Below are positions 32,501 through 48,300 of a stretch of DNA of 64,000 nucleotides, in pieces. Both the position numbers and the translations under genes were made by a program. The notes under the pieces were generated by a model that was not told where the DNA came from, made no database searches, and saw only the letters and a list, made by a program, of their open reading frames with translations. Numbering within the stretch: the stretch's first letter is position 1; every line of letters starts with the position of its first letter. The stretch spans positions 4,215,048 to 4,279,047 of the forward strand of contig NC_092190.1 of the NCBI RefSeq assembly GCF_043641665.1, written 5' to 3'. The DNA is from Enoplosus armatus (lineage: Eukaryota; Chordata; Actinopteri; Centrarchiformes; Enoplosidae).

Positions 32501-35500
32501 ATTAAAAATATCCAAGAATAATGTTAAAGGGCTTTGCACACATCTGGCTTGTGCCGTTTGGCAGTAGGCTACTGGACTGAATTCTCATTTTGTGGATTAG
32601 GGTGTTTGTTTTTAACAACATTGAGGAAGAATGGTAAGCAGTAGACTTGTAAAACAGTTGCATGTGCTTTGTTGTTTACTCTTGCTGATACAAGGTTTAG
32701 TGTTGTGTCCTAAACATGAGCAGTGTCTTCACAAGGATACTTTCTTAGCAGGTTATATATAGGGTAATGATTGTGGAATACATAGTATATCAGGGTAATC
32801 TTATATTCTATATAGATGATGACTATAAGACAATTTGTCCTCACAGCTCAGGTAGGCATTCAATCATTCTGTTTGTTAGACACATACTCGCCCACTCTCC
32901 TGTCAAGCGCCTCGAATCAGTCATTTACAACCAAGGAAACATTTTCTCTGACTGTTAGCATTTTCAACTCTGTCTCTTTGTGACATTGTGTTTCTTGGCT
33001 GCTTGATGTATGACTTTTGTCTCATATCTGTGGTAAAGATCTCTCAAGATTTTTATTCCTTTGTAGGGTTACGTAACATGAGCCAGCAGATGGGTTGTGA
33101 GTTTAACTGGTTTTACTGGAGACTTCTGGGGCTGATGAGCTCTGGCAGCTCTGGCAGCTCTGGCAGTACTTAAGACGGGTGGGGGAAAAACAGGCCATAA
33201 TAACAAAAACTCTCAAAGTACAAGATCTGATACTGTCACTCTGCTGTTGTGAATATATAAACGTATTTCAAACATAATTCCAGGAAAAACATCCTATATT
33301 AGGGCCAATATGGCACAACATTTAAACAAAATATCAGTTCAATTAACTTCGCTTTGAGATTTGTGTTATTAGATTGGTGCAACATTAATTGAAATGGTCT
33401 GCATTTCTACTGTGTGTGTGTGTATAATAAATGTGTATAGAGGGCAGTGAAATGGAACACTTTGGATGGCTGTCTTGAGTGCCAGAGATCACTTGGGTGC
33501 AATGCTTTGTCAAGCTCAACATACTGTGAGGCCATTAATGATGCTGACTTGGTTTTCTTTTGGTCCAACGATATAGGAGTAGCCAGGAGCAGTAAAATTG
33601 ACATGTTGACAGGGGCAGTGACGTTTCAGCAGCAGAGTAAGCATAGACGGGTACAGCAGCAAAAAATCCCACTTATTATATGATCAGACATTTGAGGCAG
33701 TTTGTCTTGCAGACCAGAACATGAATAATTATGCCTCCAGACTACCCGGTAATTAATGACCAAGGCAAGTGCATGTTAAGAAACTTTATATGTATTGCTA
33801 TCTGAAATGCATATGTCATAGGGCTTGGTGATAACGTGACATGATTATCATTTGCTGGCTTTCAGTGGAATTGTGTTGTGACAATGTGATCATATTGTGT
33901 TATTGTTTTACAACATTCTGTTGTCCAAATTAATATTTCTGCACAAATTGTATTAAAAACTACATGAGTTACAGAGATTTTACAGGTGTTGATTTACACC
34001 TATTGTTTTATGTGATTTTTTGCGTGCATTAGTTGATTGGCAGAAAATAAATCTATTTTGAGTTCAATTGATGGTTGCAGTAATTTTTCCATGACAAAAT
34101 CCCAAACAGCCCCTAGTTGCAACTACTCCAGTACGAGGATTTGCTGCTTTTCTGTGTTTTACATCATTATGAACTGAATATCTTTTTGATTTTGGTCAAC
34201 AAAGCTATTTGCAGACGTCACCTTGGGCTTTGAGACAATAAATACATTAAACGATTGATCGTTAGATCAGTTGATAATGAAAAGAATCTTTAGTTGCAGC
34301 CCTATATCTGCTGTAATGAGATGTACCGACATTGGAAAATATTTGTATTAATATAACGATATCAATATTAACCATATCACCCAGCCCTCCATTGCAGTTA
34401 GCCTGTAAATCCAAATCCTATCGAAAGCATTGTTTCTTGTGTTCTCTGACAACAGATTCTCGTCTACTTAGACTTAAAACTGCCAAGTGAAGATTTCTGA
34501 ATTGTGTTATTCTGTCTGGGTTTGGAAATTACGACATGAGAATTCATGCTGGGTACTTTCCAAAGTGCCCAGGAGGTTTGACAGGCTTGCCATCTGCCAC
34601 CAAAATTAAGCACAATTTGGTTGTGTGATGGTGCAGTTATCAGTTAGTGCTGCGTAACCTGAAGGTATCTGCATATTATGTGTGTGTTTTGTCAGGACAA
34701 TACTTTTCCCATATTACCTCTTTGACAAGCACATGAAAATAGGCAGTTTCATTGTAATGAAGCTTTTCTCTGCTGTGCAACTTCATTTGTAGGCCAGGGA
34801 TTTGATACAGCACTGAAGTACCAATTTTGGGATTCTGTCTGAATCATCTTCACAACTGAGAGGAAAAAAATGCTTTTTGCAGTTTAGGGATTGCTCAAGT
34901 CAATACTGCAATATTCTGTTTTCTGAATGATTATTTGGCTCCATGGTCCAGTAAATATCAGATCATCTACCAATTGCTCTTCCAGTGGCTGAGGGAACTT
35001 GCCTGGGCATCCGCATGACGTATGAATTGCTCATGCAAGATGTAATAGTTGACTCTCTGCTCCTTCCTGTCTTCTTTTATTAAATGCTATCTGAAAAATA
35101 ATAAGATACTGATGGAGAGCCCTGTGCCTGGAGGGGTTGAGAGTACAATTTGACTAGACTAGACTATTCCCATCTCCCCTGAATCTTTCAATTATTCCAC
35201 CTGAAACTTTTGTACAAAGGTGTCACTATCTTTACCCACGTGTCTTAACCCCTCACACCCCCCACACACATATGGGTACTGCCCACATGACACCCAACAC
35301 TTGGCTGCTGGCAAGAAAGACTGGAAACCCAGACTTCATGCTATTAGATGACCAGTTTGAAAAAACTGGCCTTGAGCAGTTTAGCATTTGGGACTAGAAA
35401 AGGAGTTAAATGATTTTTTTTAATTAAAAGCTGCTGGCACTTTTGCTTTACTGGGCAATTTGATATTACTGTCAGTGAACATTTTTGAAAGTGAGCAGCA

Positions 35501-38500
35501 CCATCAGAAGAGACAAGTGGAACCACTGAGTCATGATATTAATGTGTTTCTGCAGTTTCTGTGCACCCATGCCACTGGCGCATTAAGTGGTACAGTACAA
35601 CATCTGCCTCTGTAGCTTTCATACCCATAATATCAGTATGAGGGGTTAAATTCTCTGCTGTGCTATGTTTAAGTACGTGCACTATGGTTATGTTTGCTTG
35701 TTTTACTGTGATCAGAAGCAATCGCCGAGTGAGTCACGTAATGTTGAAACACGGCCGAAGGTAGAGCAAAATGTATAAGCACAACCTTTTCACACTGCAT
35801 CCCTCTCATAATGCAGTTTAGTGCTGTGACCACAAGTAACCTGGTTTCATCACTTATTGCCTTGCCAGTTATTGTTAGGGTTGCAGGGCCATAGCTTTGC
35901 TTTTGCGCTCTGATATGGCCATGAATCAGCATCAAAGCCCCACAGATCATATTTAAGGCCTGGGCCAACATCAAAGTGCACTTATTTATCATATTTAGTG
36001 TGATCTTGGATATCATTTCTGTGTCTTCACGCTTCATTCGCCTGTCAGATGCAAAGTAAATCTAGGTTGGGGTGTGTTTGTGTCTGGTGTGTGTGTTTGT
36101 GTAAGAACCTCTGTGCTAATATAGGAGCACCAGCTTGTACGAGCCACCTCGCCCCATCACACACAAGCACACACACTGTCAAGCTTGCCCATACTGGAAG
36201 CAATACCAAGGCGCTGCAGAGCGCTCATGAAACCATCCATACTGGTTTGTAGATTAAACAGGGGTATAGCTATTTGATATCGGCCTCTGTCGTCCAGAGC
36301 AAATGGAGGAGTGAGTGTACCTCACCTACATAAAAGAGGCTTTTCACACATCCATCACCACTGTTGAGCTGTTTTCAATTTTATGTCTAAAGCCAGGCTA
36401 TGGGGGGTTGTTGTGAACCTAAAATGGGGCTTTAAAGGATAACATCACTGCAATTTTAGCTGTCCCATCACTACGATTGCTTTTAAAAAGTCTAACCATA
36501 GGGGTGCATTTGCCACAGTCAGACGTTCAGCCGCAGGTTTGTCCTCAAAAAGGTACCTTTTGTGATGAATAACATCATGTGGACCTATATCATGTCAAAC
36601 AGCATGTAAATGCTGCTAGGCCTGATGGCTTCGAGGACCATCTCCATACCCACATTTGTGGCTCACTATAGTTCATTGGGCAGGCTATGAAACAAATATA
36701 TTTTCCCGCTGGGCTGGTAAACTATAAAATGCATTGTCCTTTTTTTGCTGCCAGCTAACGTTCTAGAAGAGAATATTCCCTCCAAATGATTTGCTTGGTT
36801 GCTTGCCCAAGTGGCTGGCAGGGTACTCTAAATTTCCAGCTGCAACAAGTACTTGGCATGGGGTACTTTTTTTTTTTGTCATTCTGGTGTTGTTTTACTG
36901 AATTTTTCAAAAGTAGTGTTCACTGCAGTAGTCTCTGACTTGCGGCCAGTGTGTTGATTTCCAATAACTCAAACTTTGCCAACAAATTGTCACTTGTTGT
37001 TTAAACATTTGAATTATACAAGAAATGTTTCATTTTAGTGACCGTCTCTAGAAATGACCTTCTAAACGGATCCTCTTGGAGCATAGGAAGATACATTTTA
37101 AAACGTGATTGCTGAGTTTAAAACTTACAGCATCAAGTGCACAATTGGGAGTATAAAGAGTAATTATAAAAAGACAAAAAAAATCACTATTACCGCAAGG
37201 CCTTTTTCCTGATTATACCAGTCCCTATTACTGTGCCCATTTAAACTCGTTCTGTTGGTTTCAGAATAGATATCACTACATGCAGCATAAGATATCAATA
37301 TAAATTCATCTTTCAGATCCGTGTTCATAGTAATTTCACTGAGACTCATCCTAATTAATTTGTCTGTTGTCAGGAGATTTCATCTAGTACAGTTGGTATT
37401 AGAGCGAGCAGCCTGCAGAATGAGGAGTGGACTTCCATCAAGCATAATCTCCTCATTAACACTGCTGCTTTTTATCAGATCTGCTCTCTGTGTGTCTCAT
37501 TTCCTGTCTCTCTTTCTCTTGTTTTGTTTCCATCTTTTTCATGTGATCATGATGTTGTTTTCTCTGTAGAACACAGCTGCAGCCTCTCAGATTGGCGATT
37601 GGCTGAAGAGCAGTGTGTGTTTGTGTGTGTGAGAGAGAGAGAGAGAGTGAGAGTGCATGTCTTTTTGTCTGGTAGGAAAAAAACTAGGGTTTTCACTCAT
37701 GCTTACGTTTCAGAGGCTGTGCTTCAGTACAGGTTTTTTGTCATTCTGTGTCTTCACGCCAAAGGATGCAGTTTCTGGTTTCAGTGATTACCCTCCATTA
37801 GTTAAAGAGGAAGAACAAGACAGTAAACTCACCTGTTGGAATATTCAGTTTAAACAGAAGCCTGCATATATTCAACTCTTTGATTTTTTTATATATACAA
37901 TATATGAAATTCCCAACAGATGTGTCACATCATGTAAACAAAGACTGGGAGGAGAAGAAAGCAGCAGTAGTGTAAAAAAGCAATATGTTATCACTAATAC
38001 CTCAATTAATGAAGGCACAAAGAACCAATATTGATATTTATTAGACAGCATTACCAGATGACCAAAAGAATTTGTTTACCTGCAATGGTAATAATATTTC
38101 TTTCTGGGTGTTTTTCATTGTTTAGGTCAAGTTAGGCTGCTGTAAAATGGGGCTTTGACATCTTTGTGTTTATACTGTGTTATTCTGTCTTACTTTTGAC
38201 CCATAATGTGTGGATCTCTCTCCTCTCTGAAAACACATGTCAGGCAAAATCATCTTTGTTTTTCTGATGTACATTGACAAAGCCCTGCTTACTGTGTGTT
38301 GTGTGCATGGCTGTCAAGTCCACCACAAGGGCTACATCTGCTGCTTATAAAGTCAGGTCAACAGTATAACAGTGCCTTAGAGAATATCACCTGTCGAGCG
38401 TGGCAGCCAATTTTAACATACAACACAAAACTCCTGGGAATTGGGATCAAATTCCAAGAGAGGCGGAGATGGGGGAAAGGCAAACATTTTCTGGTTGAAA

Positions 38501-41500
38501 TCTTGTATTTTGATGTCATATTTGCATTATAAAGAACATATTTTTTATATGAATTGATATATGTACATACAAATGAAGATGTAATTTAGCAATGATGATT
38601 TGTGCATATTAGTTTGCTTGATTTGTACTCAAAAATTCAAGCGTAGCCTGTATATTTTGCTTTATTACATTGAATTTATAGAAATAATGAGGCAGAAAGT
38701 GACCTGAAACAGAGTGGACTAAGCAGGAAAATGTCAGTGCTGCATCATTATATCTCCAGAAGGTCATCCTTTCTGATAACTGTTTGTGTTGTTGTGTAGG
38801 CATGTCACAATTCATTATCTGCGGTTAGTCACAAGGTCGTGCCATATTTCCCACACACCAGAGATGATATCAGATGTCAGTCAGTTTAAAAAAAAAAAAA
38901 AAAAAAAAAAATCAAAGCCATGTTACAACAGGATACAAGGTACTGGAAAATAGACACATGATATATAAACACAAAATATACTGCTGTGCTGGAACAGACA
39001 ATTGTTGCTGGAAAACTACTCTCTAGATTCGCAGTCAAAGAGAATATGATAAGAATCAATGGGAATGTTAGTTGTAGTCTGTAATATTTGGGGTTGTGTT
39101 TCAAGATAAAATCATCCCTATACAAAAACCTAGTCTTAATAACACATTTGATTGTTCCAAAAGTATAATAGATGAGTGGAGAAGTTTTTTTTTTTCTTCT
39201 AAAAATCAGTTTGACATCATCTTGTTTACTTTCAGTCCTTCAAGCCTGTCTCAGAGTGCGCTCCGGGCACAGCATCCAGTTTTACAAAAAGACACAAAAA
39301 GAGTCTCAAATGTTCTGATATCAGTGGTCTTTTGAACACATGCTCACCTTTTAATTCCACAGCTGCCAGCTTTATTTCATTTCATGTGCCCCCTGCAGCT
39401 CTAGATTGTGGAAAATAACATTGGTTGGTTCAGATTTTTATGGGAAATCATATGGAAATAATTACCACTAGCTTTAGGTGTTTGGTTAATTAAATTGTTA
39501 CGCTTGTCTAGATTACCTACTTGGTATTTTTGTAATGTTGAATGACAAACAGTAGGTCTTTTTTCCCCTGATCAAATTGAAGTCATTTTTGAACACCCAC
39601 AGTGCCCAGCAGTCATATTAGTTCAGCAGAAAATCCAAAAGACGTTCCCTGAATAGAGATGAGGAATACATTATTTTATCACTTTGATTTAGTTCTTGCC
39701 AGGAAATAGTTTTATTAATTAAGAAAAGTAAAAATGGCAACCATAAAGACTGCATCTCTTCTCAAAAAAAGATAAAATTGGGACATTTTGGAATACAGTT
39801 TTTCAGGGTTCAGGGCCTTCAAAGTTTGTCAAAATAAATGTAAGAACAGGAATGTTAGAGTGAAAAACTAAATATAACCCAGAGCTTGTGACTCACACAA
39901 CCCTTATCAACACGGATGACAACCCTGTAATTGATTTTAGCAGGATTTCCTGACTTCATTTAATGAGCTTCTGTTTCTCTCATGACCGTTGGCATGTCTA
40001 GGCTTGTTGCAGTGAATGATATTACCGGACCTATACAGTGAGTTTACCAGTGCAGCTTTCCTCACACTGCCCCTACTGTCATTTAACTCCGTATAGAAAA
40101 CCCAGTTCATTCAGCGAGCCATGCAGCTGCAGCACCATTTATGATAAATGACACAGTGAAAATCAAAGTGAAAAATAGGAGCCTCGAATGGGGGGGGGGC
40201 TTGAATTAAACGTCCTCTAAACCATGACGTGGTAGATGTTATAATTTCAGCTTGGTTGTAGTTGACAGTGGTGGTACTCCAAATTAAGTCAGGCAGGTAA
40301 AATCTTGGGCTCTCTGGTGAGAGACGAAGCATTTTGATAGTTTACAATCAGCTAATCAGAGATAAAATGGAGAAAATATAGAAGTTGTTTTCTAGATAAA
40401 ACTGGGCTTTGATGTTTGCATGTGGAACTGAACAACAAGTGTGGTGCTGCGTTACTGTTGTGACAGCGGCAACTGTGACGTCATCTCCTGTCTGGCAGTT
40501 TAACTGTGTGAAAATGAGTGAGTAGGAATTGCTGTTTGCAATCTCATTTCATCTTTGAAGCTCCTCTGTGATCACTCAAAGAGGCATGCAGCGGAGAGAG
40601 ATGTATCCAGAATTCGTAAGGTAATTGCAGATTTTGTAAGGCGTAACAGGAAAGAGCAAGATGTAATGAATCACTGCTCCTTGAAAAATTACTTTTAAAA
40701 TGAGTTACAGCTTGTACCGAGGAAGGAAACTGCATGGGTAGCACCTTGACATTAGTCAGAAGTGGTGGCTTTTTGGGAACTATGTGTTAAAACAGAACAA
40801 ATCCAGATTCGTGATTGGTAACGACCCTAAAGCCAGCATCCCTAATAATTACAGCACTCTTGAGACTGAAATGGTGCCTGACCACTGATTACCCTAGACC
40901 CCCAGGGGAAGAAGTGAAGGAAGGCGGGAGGTGGAGATGAAGGATGGATGAAAGGAAAGGAGAAGACTGTGGTGTCCAGGAGTAGTGCTGAAACTAGTGA
41001 TTTGTTATTCTCAATTTATTATTACAAATTAATTGAAAGAATAAACGAGCGAGTACAAGTGAGTGCCATCTTTGGTGCTAGCTCCTTGTTCGTGTAAGAG
41101 AGAAAGTGTGTCAAACAAATCGTAGTAGTGCCCATTGGGAGTGTGCCTCGCCGTGTCTCCCCTTGGTGATCTCTCTGGAGTGCAGCAGTGACAAGACCTC
41201 TTGAAACCCAGAGAGAGAAAAAAAAGAGTGACACTTGTTTGAATTGGTTTGCATGAGTGCTGCACTGTCTGTTTGTAGTGACAGAAGGACAAGGGGAGCC
41301 GCTGCCCCCAAAAAGAGACAAAATCAAGAACAAGAAAGTGGAAAGAGAATCAGAGAGGGAGAAAGAGGAAGTACTCAGGGATGATGTGACCGTGGTTAAC
41401 TACAAAGCTTCTCACCAAATCCCATCCCTGCCGAACACTGGAGCTGCAGTCTTGCCCCACAATGGCTCCCTGTCAGTCAAAGCAATGGGATCAAAGTGAG

Positions 41501-42306
41501 ATAGCTCAACGCCGAATTAAGAATTGACCTTCAGGCCAATTCAATTGGCTTGAATTTCAAATAAACCTTCCTGAATTCACAGGCAAATTCAGCCCCCCCT
41601 TCTCCATAACCAGCACAATCACACAAGCTGAATCAGAGCCATACGGGCCGATAATAAATGTACCTTGTACCAGAGCTGTAACACGCCGGCTGTTGGATTT
41701 ATTATTGGCCTGGGGATGGGAAATGGGATTTCTGTTCTTGTGGTGATTTTTTTTTCTCTCTCAATATCATGACTCTTGGGAAACCTTTTGAGGCAGCGAT
41801 GATATGCAGGAATGCCTGCATGTCGGATTGTTTTAAACTAGGTCAGAATCAATGGGAATAAAAGAGTGCCACGGCTTTGGCTTGATATTGAGCCAGTTAT
41901 TAGTTAGTCAGCAATTTTCTGAGCACTGTTGACCTTTTTCATCTACATTTGTTCTGAATAATATCTACTCAAATACATTTGTATGTTTTTTTTTAAAGCA
42001 TCTGATAATTATTTAAAATTGCATCGTCATTATACACAACTGTCTGTGCCACTATATCGCCATAAAAAGAAAAAGATGGACTTTGATTTTAGCCATTGTA
42101 GGATAAGTGTCTTTGCAGCAGCAAGAAGTTACAGGATATAACCAGAAAAATAAGCTCCTTGCTACAGCTTGGGCATTTGAGGCTACAGATGCTCAATAGC
42201 TCATCATTAAGATAGGAAAATTCAGTTAGGTCCCCATTTTTACCTCTAATGCCACTTTCAGGTTGTCCAGGCTCAACCCTACAATCTCTTAGAGGACTAC
42301 AAACAG

Positions 42307-42366
<60 letters not shown>

Positions 42367-45300
42367 CAAAACTATAGTAATGCAAAGAAAATTGTTGAAA
42401 GAATTGCTCTTATGTATTGTTTTTGCCAGGGGAAAATGGGAGCATCTTCAAGGATGTTCCTCTCTAAAGGTTTGGTGATTGAACCTCTCAATCATCATTT
42501 TCCACACTTGAAAAAACCTTATCTAGCTGGGCAGAAGCCAACCAGGCTCACTGCTTATTTGTTTTATGGCCGGCCTGTGCTAGCTGCAGGAGATGGACTC
42601 CTGTGTTTGGTATGAAGGCATTAGTCAGCCAGCCATGATGTAGGTCAGAAGGGCTGGATGTGAACATGGGTACAGACCGAGGGCTGTCAGGGCTCAGGTG
42701 TTCACCTGAAACATATGGCGAGAAAGATGGATGCATTATAAATGTGTTTTTCTACACCTATGTGAGAGAGAGGTACACAGAAAGGATGAGGGGGGAAAAA
42801 ACAAGGACATCTCTGTACTTCATTATAGTACATGTTTTCATTGTTTACATTTGAGGTTTGATGATTATATTTTAAACTGCTTTGACAGTATTCAGACTGA
42901 TGAGCAGCCATAGCAGGAAAGTAACTGATCACTAATTGTTACACACAACACTTGACAAGTGGGAGGAATGAGTTTTGGACAAATAATTAGAAAAACAGAA
43001 AGGAGGAGGGGTGCTTGGATAATGCAAAGATAGATGAGACAGCTTCCAGAAGGAGAAACAAGAACAGGGGAAAACAAAAGAAGTTGTGAATGTATTTGAG
43101 AGAAAGGGGAGTGTGTGTTTGTCACAGAGAGGCTGTAGCTAGTAGGAGGAGGTTGTTAGGGCAGAGAAAGACTTGAAAGAATAAGAGAGAGAGAGGATGC
43201 TGTTACACACCCACAGTTAAGCTTGCGAGAGTCGTTACAAATACAGCAATGCCCCTTCCATTTGCGCCAAGTGGGTCATGGGAAAAAGCAGGACATGGAA
43301 GCTGTCTGATAGTTCATGTTGATGGGAACCCCGGGAGCTACAGCTCGCAAGGAACAAAAACTCTGCTGCCTTACCAACCTCCAACATGGGCCTCTTCTCT
43401 CCACTTACAGTGTTTATGGGCTAGCAGGAGGCAGACTTGTCCACATCACTTGAAACTCTGGAGGGGGGCTGTTCCCATGAGAGCTCTTGCTTGACAAGAA
43501 GCAAACACTCTGTGGCCACGAGGCAGAGATGGACTATGGAAAAAAAGAAGATACTCTTGATTCATGAATTACCCTCACACAGGGATAACCTTTATCCAAA
43601 CCCACCTTCATGCTCTTGTCCTGAGTAGGATGGATACGCGGACAATGTCTTCAACTAGCCCACCGTCATGCATTAAGACTGTATACAGTGCAATAATAGC
43701 CTTTTTGCAGTTTTACTTTATCTGTTCTTCATTAGCACCGCAGACTCCTCTTTTGTCTGGGATAAGTTAAAAAATGTGCTTCTCAACAAATTGACTTGGA
43801 TGTCGTTGTTTTGTTGGTTGTGTGTTGAGGATTGTAGAAGGAAATTCAAACGTTTTTCATTTATGTTGAATAAACTTCCATGTGGCAGTCCTAAGCACTT
43901 TGATCATCATCCAGCTGTGTGTAGCAGTGATTGACAGGTGAGCATTTGTTATGGATGGTTATCTTAGCCAATCAGTTTGCATAGCCAATCATTGCTTGTA
44001 GTGCCAGTTTATTAAATGTGCACATTATCACATTAGTCAATCTAAGTCAGTCAGTTGGTAATCTAATCTGGACAAGCTTGGCTGGGATGCACGAAGGTGG
44101 CCGTGGATGTTTCAGCTGACATTGCCGTTCCAACAGAGTATTAAAGAGGGTCGCTCCAAGGAAATGTATTGTTTCTTCACCTATCTTTAATCTATAATCA
44201 CTTAACATTGCATGCTGCTATAAAAATGTAATCTGGCTTTTGATTTAGTCTTTTTTTCAAGCACCTGGTAATTGTACATTTTCTTACGTCCAGGACTATA
44301 TCTTACACCTTCACAGCAGATATAATTGGGGCTAGCACAAGAGGGAAATTACAGCAAATTATTTGTTTAAGAGGTAACTGGGGGATGTTGGAGTGGCCTG
44401 CATTTTCAGGCAGGAACCTCCAGAATATGTAAAAAAAAACCAAAAAAAAACAAAACATCTTTTAAATGGATTGTGTTGCATGTGACATCTTTGCACCATT
44501 CTCCTGAGAAGTGGACACCAATTAGCCTGCAGAGCACCTCTCAGCATATCAAACGCCCCTCCCCACCACTAGTTTTTAATCATATATTCTCATTTCAAGA
44601 GTTGATCTGGCTGTTGACGCGTGCAGATGGCACCAAGACCCCTCTACCTTTACGCACGAGAGACGGAAGAGTGCAGAAGAGTGAAGTGGTCAGCTACTAT
44701 TGTGAAACCTCTGATGAGCTCTCAGAAATCTGCGGTTGATTTAGTTTTTCATAGGTTTTTCAAAGAGATGAGCACTGGGGAGGCGGTTCAGAAGAGGCCT
44801 CTTGGAACATGTTCCATGTGTTTCAATAAGGATTTTTGTTTTTTTACTGGACAACGGATTCATGAATGCATGTGTGAAAACGTGGTAAAGTAGTTTATCT
44901 TTTTTACAAAGGCTATTAAAGGCCATTTGAAAGTATTCTGTTCTATTGGCAACTCACAATTAATCTTTGAAACATTCTGAATGAACCATACCCCTAAAAT
45001 GGCAGAATAAACTGTCAGAAAGAAAAATGAATCATGTCCAAGGGTTCTTGTCTCCTTAGGGAGGTTCTTACCCACCTTGAGACTCGGGTTGAAGAGGGGG
45101 AAAAATATATTACAAGCAACAAGGGGATTAGGTGCTGCTGAAGAGTGTGAGAATGACCTTTTTGTCATGGGGTTGCAATGACAGTTAGCTGTAGTTAAAT
45201 ATATATTCAGAGGCATAATTTACATTTACAAGATTGTGTTTCCTGTTTATGAGGGACCCCACAATGTTCTTCACAAAGGATTTCAATACAAAGGTAGATC

Positions 45301-48300
45301 TTTCTTTGAATACTACTTACATTCTGATTTGTCTGGTTTAACACGTGTCAGATTTGTTTCTTTAGATGTAAATTTCGTCAATTCAGTGTAATGTAGTAAA
45401 TTTCTGATCCTTTGTGGGTGTTAATTTTGCCTCTGCCACCAGGTGTGCCGGTGAGTCAGCTAAGCAATACTGGGGTAAAAAATGTGAGGCTTTCGTAGAG
45501 TAGCCCCCTAAAAGTCAGGTCCCGACTGAGTTGAGTCTCGTGTTGTAAGTTGAAGCGTCATGAACCTATCTTATCTCAGAGTTATATTCTAACCTAGCTG
45601 TTGGAAAAGTCTAAACAATTGTAGCATCAATGCTTTGCTTCCTTCGCCCTCTGCATGCTGCTCTGCTGCTGTCACCTCCGACGCTGAAGGTTCAAGAGAT
45701 TGGCCTTACAACTCCTAAATAGTATCAGACTCTGGGACTGCTTTCTCATTTTATCTCATGTATCTCTGAGTTTCAGCAGGGACGTGTAAGGAACTACAGT
45801 TGCAGACTCCAGACTCTGTCAACAGTGATGACCACAGATGAGCCTGTCAGCGGTCTCATATGGAAGGGGTTCAACGGGGGTTTAACACGAGTTGGCGCAG
45901 AGCGGGTCACACTTGGGTCTCATTGTGAAAGGGTGTGTACTCAGGGTGTGAAATGAGTTACTACTTGAGTTAGCCATGAGGCTAGGAGGTGATGGCACTC
46001 TAGCTGAGAGGGTTTCGATCGTCCCTGCAGCGGAGGGGGTTTTTGCCACCAGATGTGGCCTCATTATTTGCACATGTTGCAGTGGTGACTGCTTTTTCGG
46101 CTTTAATTACTTAAATGCACATGACCAACACATGCTTAGAATAATTCACATTTTCTTTACATAATCTGTCAGTTGCCCAGGTGAAAAGGACCGTGGGATT
46201 TAACTTAGGACACTTAACTCAGATCTTGTCTTATCCCCCTGCAATTGGAATTCAAATATTGTGCAGTCACTAATAGCCCAGTGGTCTTATTCCCCTGCTT
46301 AAGTGACTTGACTCGCTTTCTATGACCTCTATGTCTGTGCATGTCTCTGTTTGTTGCCATGGTTACATGGCATCTAGCCTGTGCTGCTATCCCCAGAGCT
46401 TTGTGTTTCCACAGCTCCAAAAAAAAAAAAGAAAGAAAGAAACGTACTCTTAAATACCCGACCAGGAAGCCGGACAACTGCTGCTTCTGTCCTGTTGCCA
46501 TGGAAAGGGCCGGCTTTTAGTGAGCAGCAGACTTCATGATGCCACTGAAGAAGAAATTCCAGTGACAGGCAGGAAGGCTGATAACATGAGGGGGTGATTA
46601 CTGGAGGCCTGATATGACTGAAACAACTAATTAGGGAGGTGGGGCTCTCCTTGCTTCAGTCAAATTTTGGGGATGTGGAGCGGTGAACGTGAGAGGATGT
46701 AAGTAAGCTAAAGGCGGCGGCTAGGCTTTGCGTGGTCACCTGGGTACGGCCCACGCTTGTCTTTGTCAAGGTAATTGAGTCAGGCAGCTGTTGATGTGCT
46801 CTTAATTGCATGTTTGACATTATATGAAACTCAAAGGGAATCCTTGGCGATGCTAGAGTGAGTATGATAATAGCTTGGAGGAAGAGAAAAGAGTGACGTG
46901 AGATTAGAGACGGAGGAGGGGAGGAGGAGGGGCATGCACACGGAGAGAGAAGAGGGTGCAGAAGGCTAATGCATGTTTGTGTGGCAATGAGTCCTCATCA
47001 GAATTGCTGGTGGATACTGTTTTGAAAGCTGCACATTCATATAATTTGTATGATGGTGCTGACCCTAAGGATACATTATACATACACATATATGGAGCCG
47101 AATCATGTTTCCATTAGAGATGATGGTGTCAGCTTAACCTCCTCATTTCCTGTCATGCTCTCTCGCATCTCAGAAACACACACATATATGTGAACCCTCA
47201 AACAGACATTAGCCAGTCATCCAACATCGACACCATCTAAATATCACATTTAAATGCATGTTGCTGAGGGCACACTCACTCACAGAGGCACAAAGGATGC
47301 AATACAGAGGAGGCGTGATACCCCCTGGGTGTAGACACACACACACTCACTCTCTCTCTCACACACACACACACACACAAATTGCAAGATAGCAGTCACT
47401 AGCATGCAGAAACCTCATCACAGACCTTGAAACAGAAGACACAAATATGCGCACACACATTTCCACACAGTGGAAAGATGTATTACACACACACACACAC
47501 ACACACACCTTCACACACAAGCTGTATCACAAAGAAAGTACAATACACTCACATACGTATGAAATCCTCACCAACTTACACATGCATGCATTCACTGGCA
47601 CTAGCATATACACAGTAATTGCCATATTGGTGTTGCAAAATATGTTTTCTATCAATTAAAGTCAGACACGCTGAGTTGCGATATGAATATTTATGAGTTG
47701 TTTCCAGGGCGATGTTGCGTAACTCAGAAGCTGTTTATTTTAGTCTCTGTTGGCCCCACATTCAGCGTCATGATAGAACTATAAAATGGATGCACATCGT
47801 GTTGTGTGAAGGATAATTAGTATAAAACGTCTGTCTCTTTCCTGTTTGTCTTGGACATTCGTTTCTCTGTCTCCTCGGCTTTGTGTCTCAGTTCTTTATC
47901 TCATCGCTTTCTTTCACGTTCTAGTTCCTCGTTATTCTACACATCATTTTCACTCTTGCTCACACACTGTGATAGCCTGGTGAAATGGCCTGGGTTTACC
48001 CTGTCTCCTCCTCACTGCATGCTGGGAAAGGCTTCAGCCCCAATTGAACCTGAACAGGATATAGTGGTTATAGAATATGGGTGGTTGATGCATGCTGTTC
48101 ACACAGTCTCTTCCAGCTCTCTTCCTCTCGTAGCCCATTCTTTGTCCTACATAATCTTCTCTCCTCCTTTATACATATTTTCTCCGTTTTTAGCTCTTTA
48201 CTGCCTCCATTCGTCTCCCTGCTTTTCTTGCTACTTTACTTCTAGTCCTTTTATGCTTTTATATTCTAATTTCTGCAAAATTTAGACACACAGTCACTGT

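Noticed and set aside
33120..33173. Short frame ending in SSGSSGSSGS
   Set aside because: It results from a local tandem repeat of GGCAGCTCT in intronic DNA, not from a linker-like protein.
47851..48285. Open frame of 144 codons rich in Ser, Leu and Phe
   Set aside because: It sits inside man1a2 intron 1 in a pyrimidine-rich stretch. The composition explains the open frame, and there are no flanking splice sites or domains.
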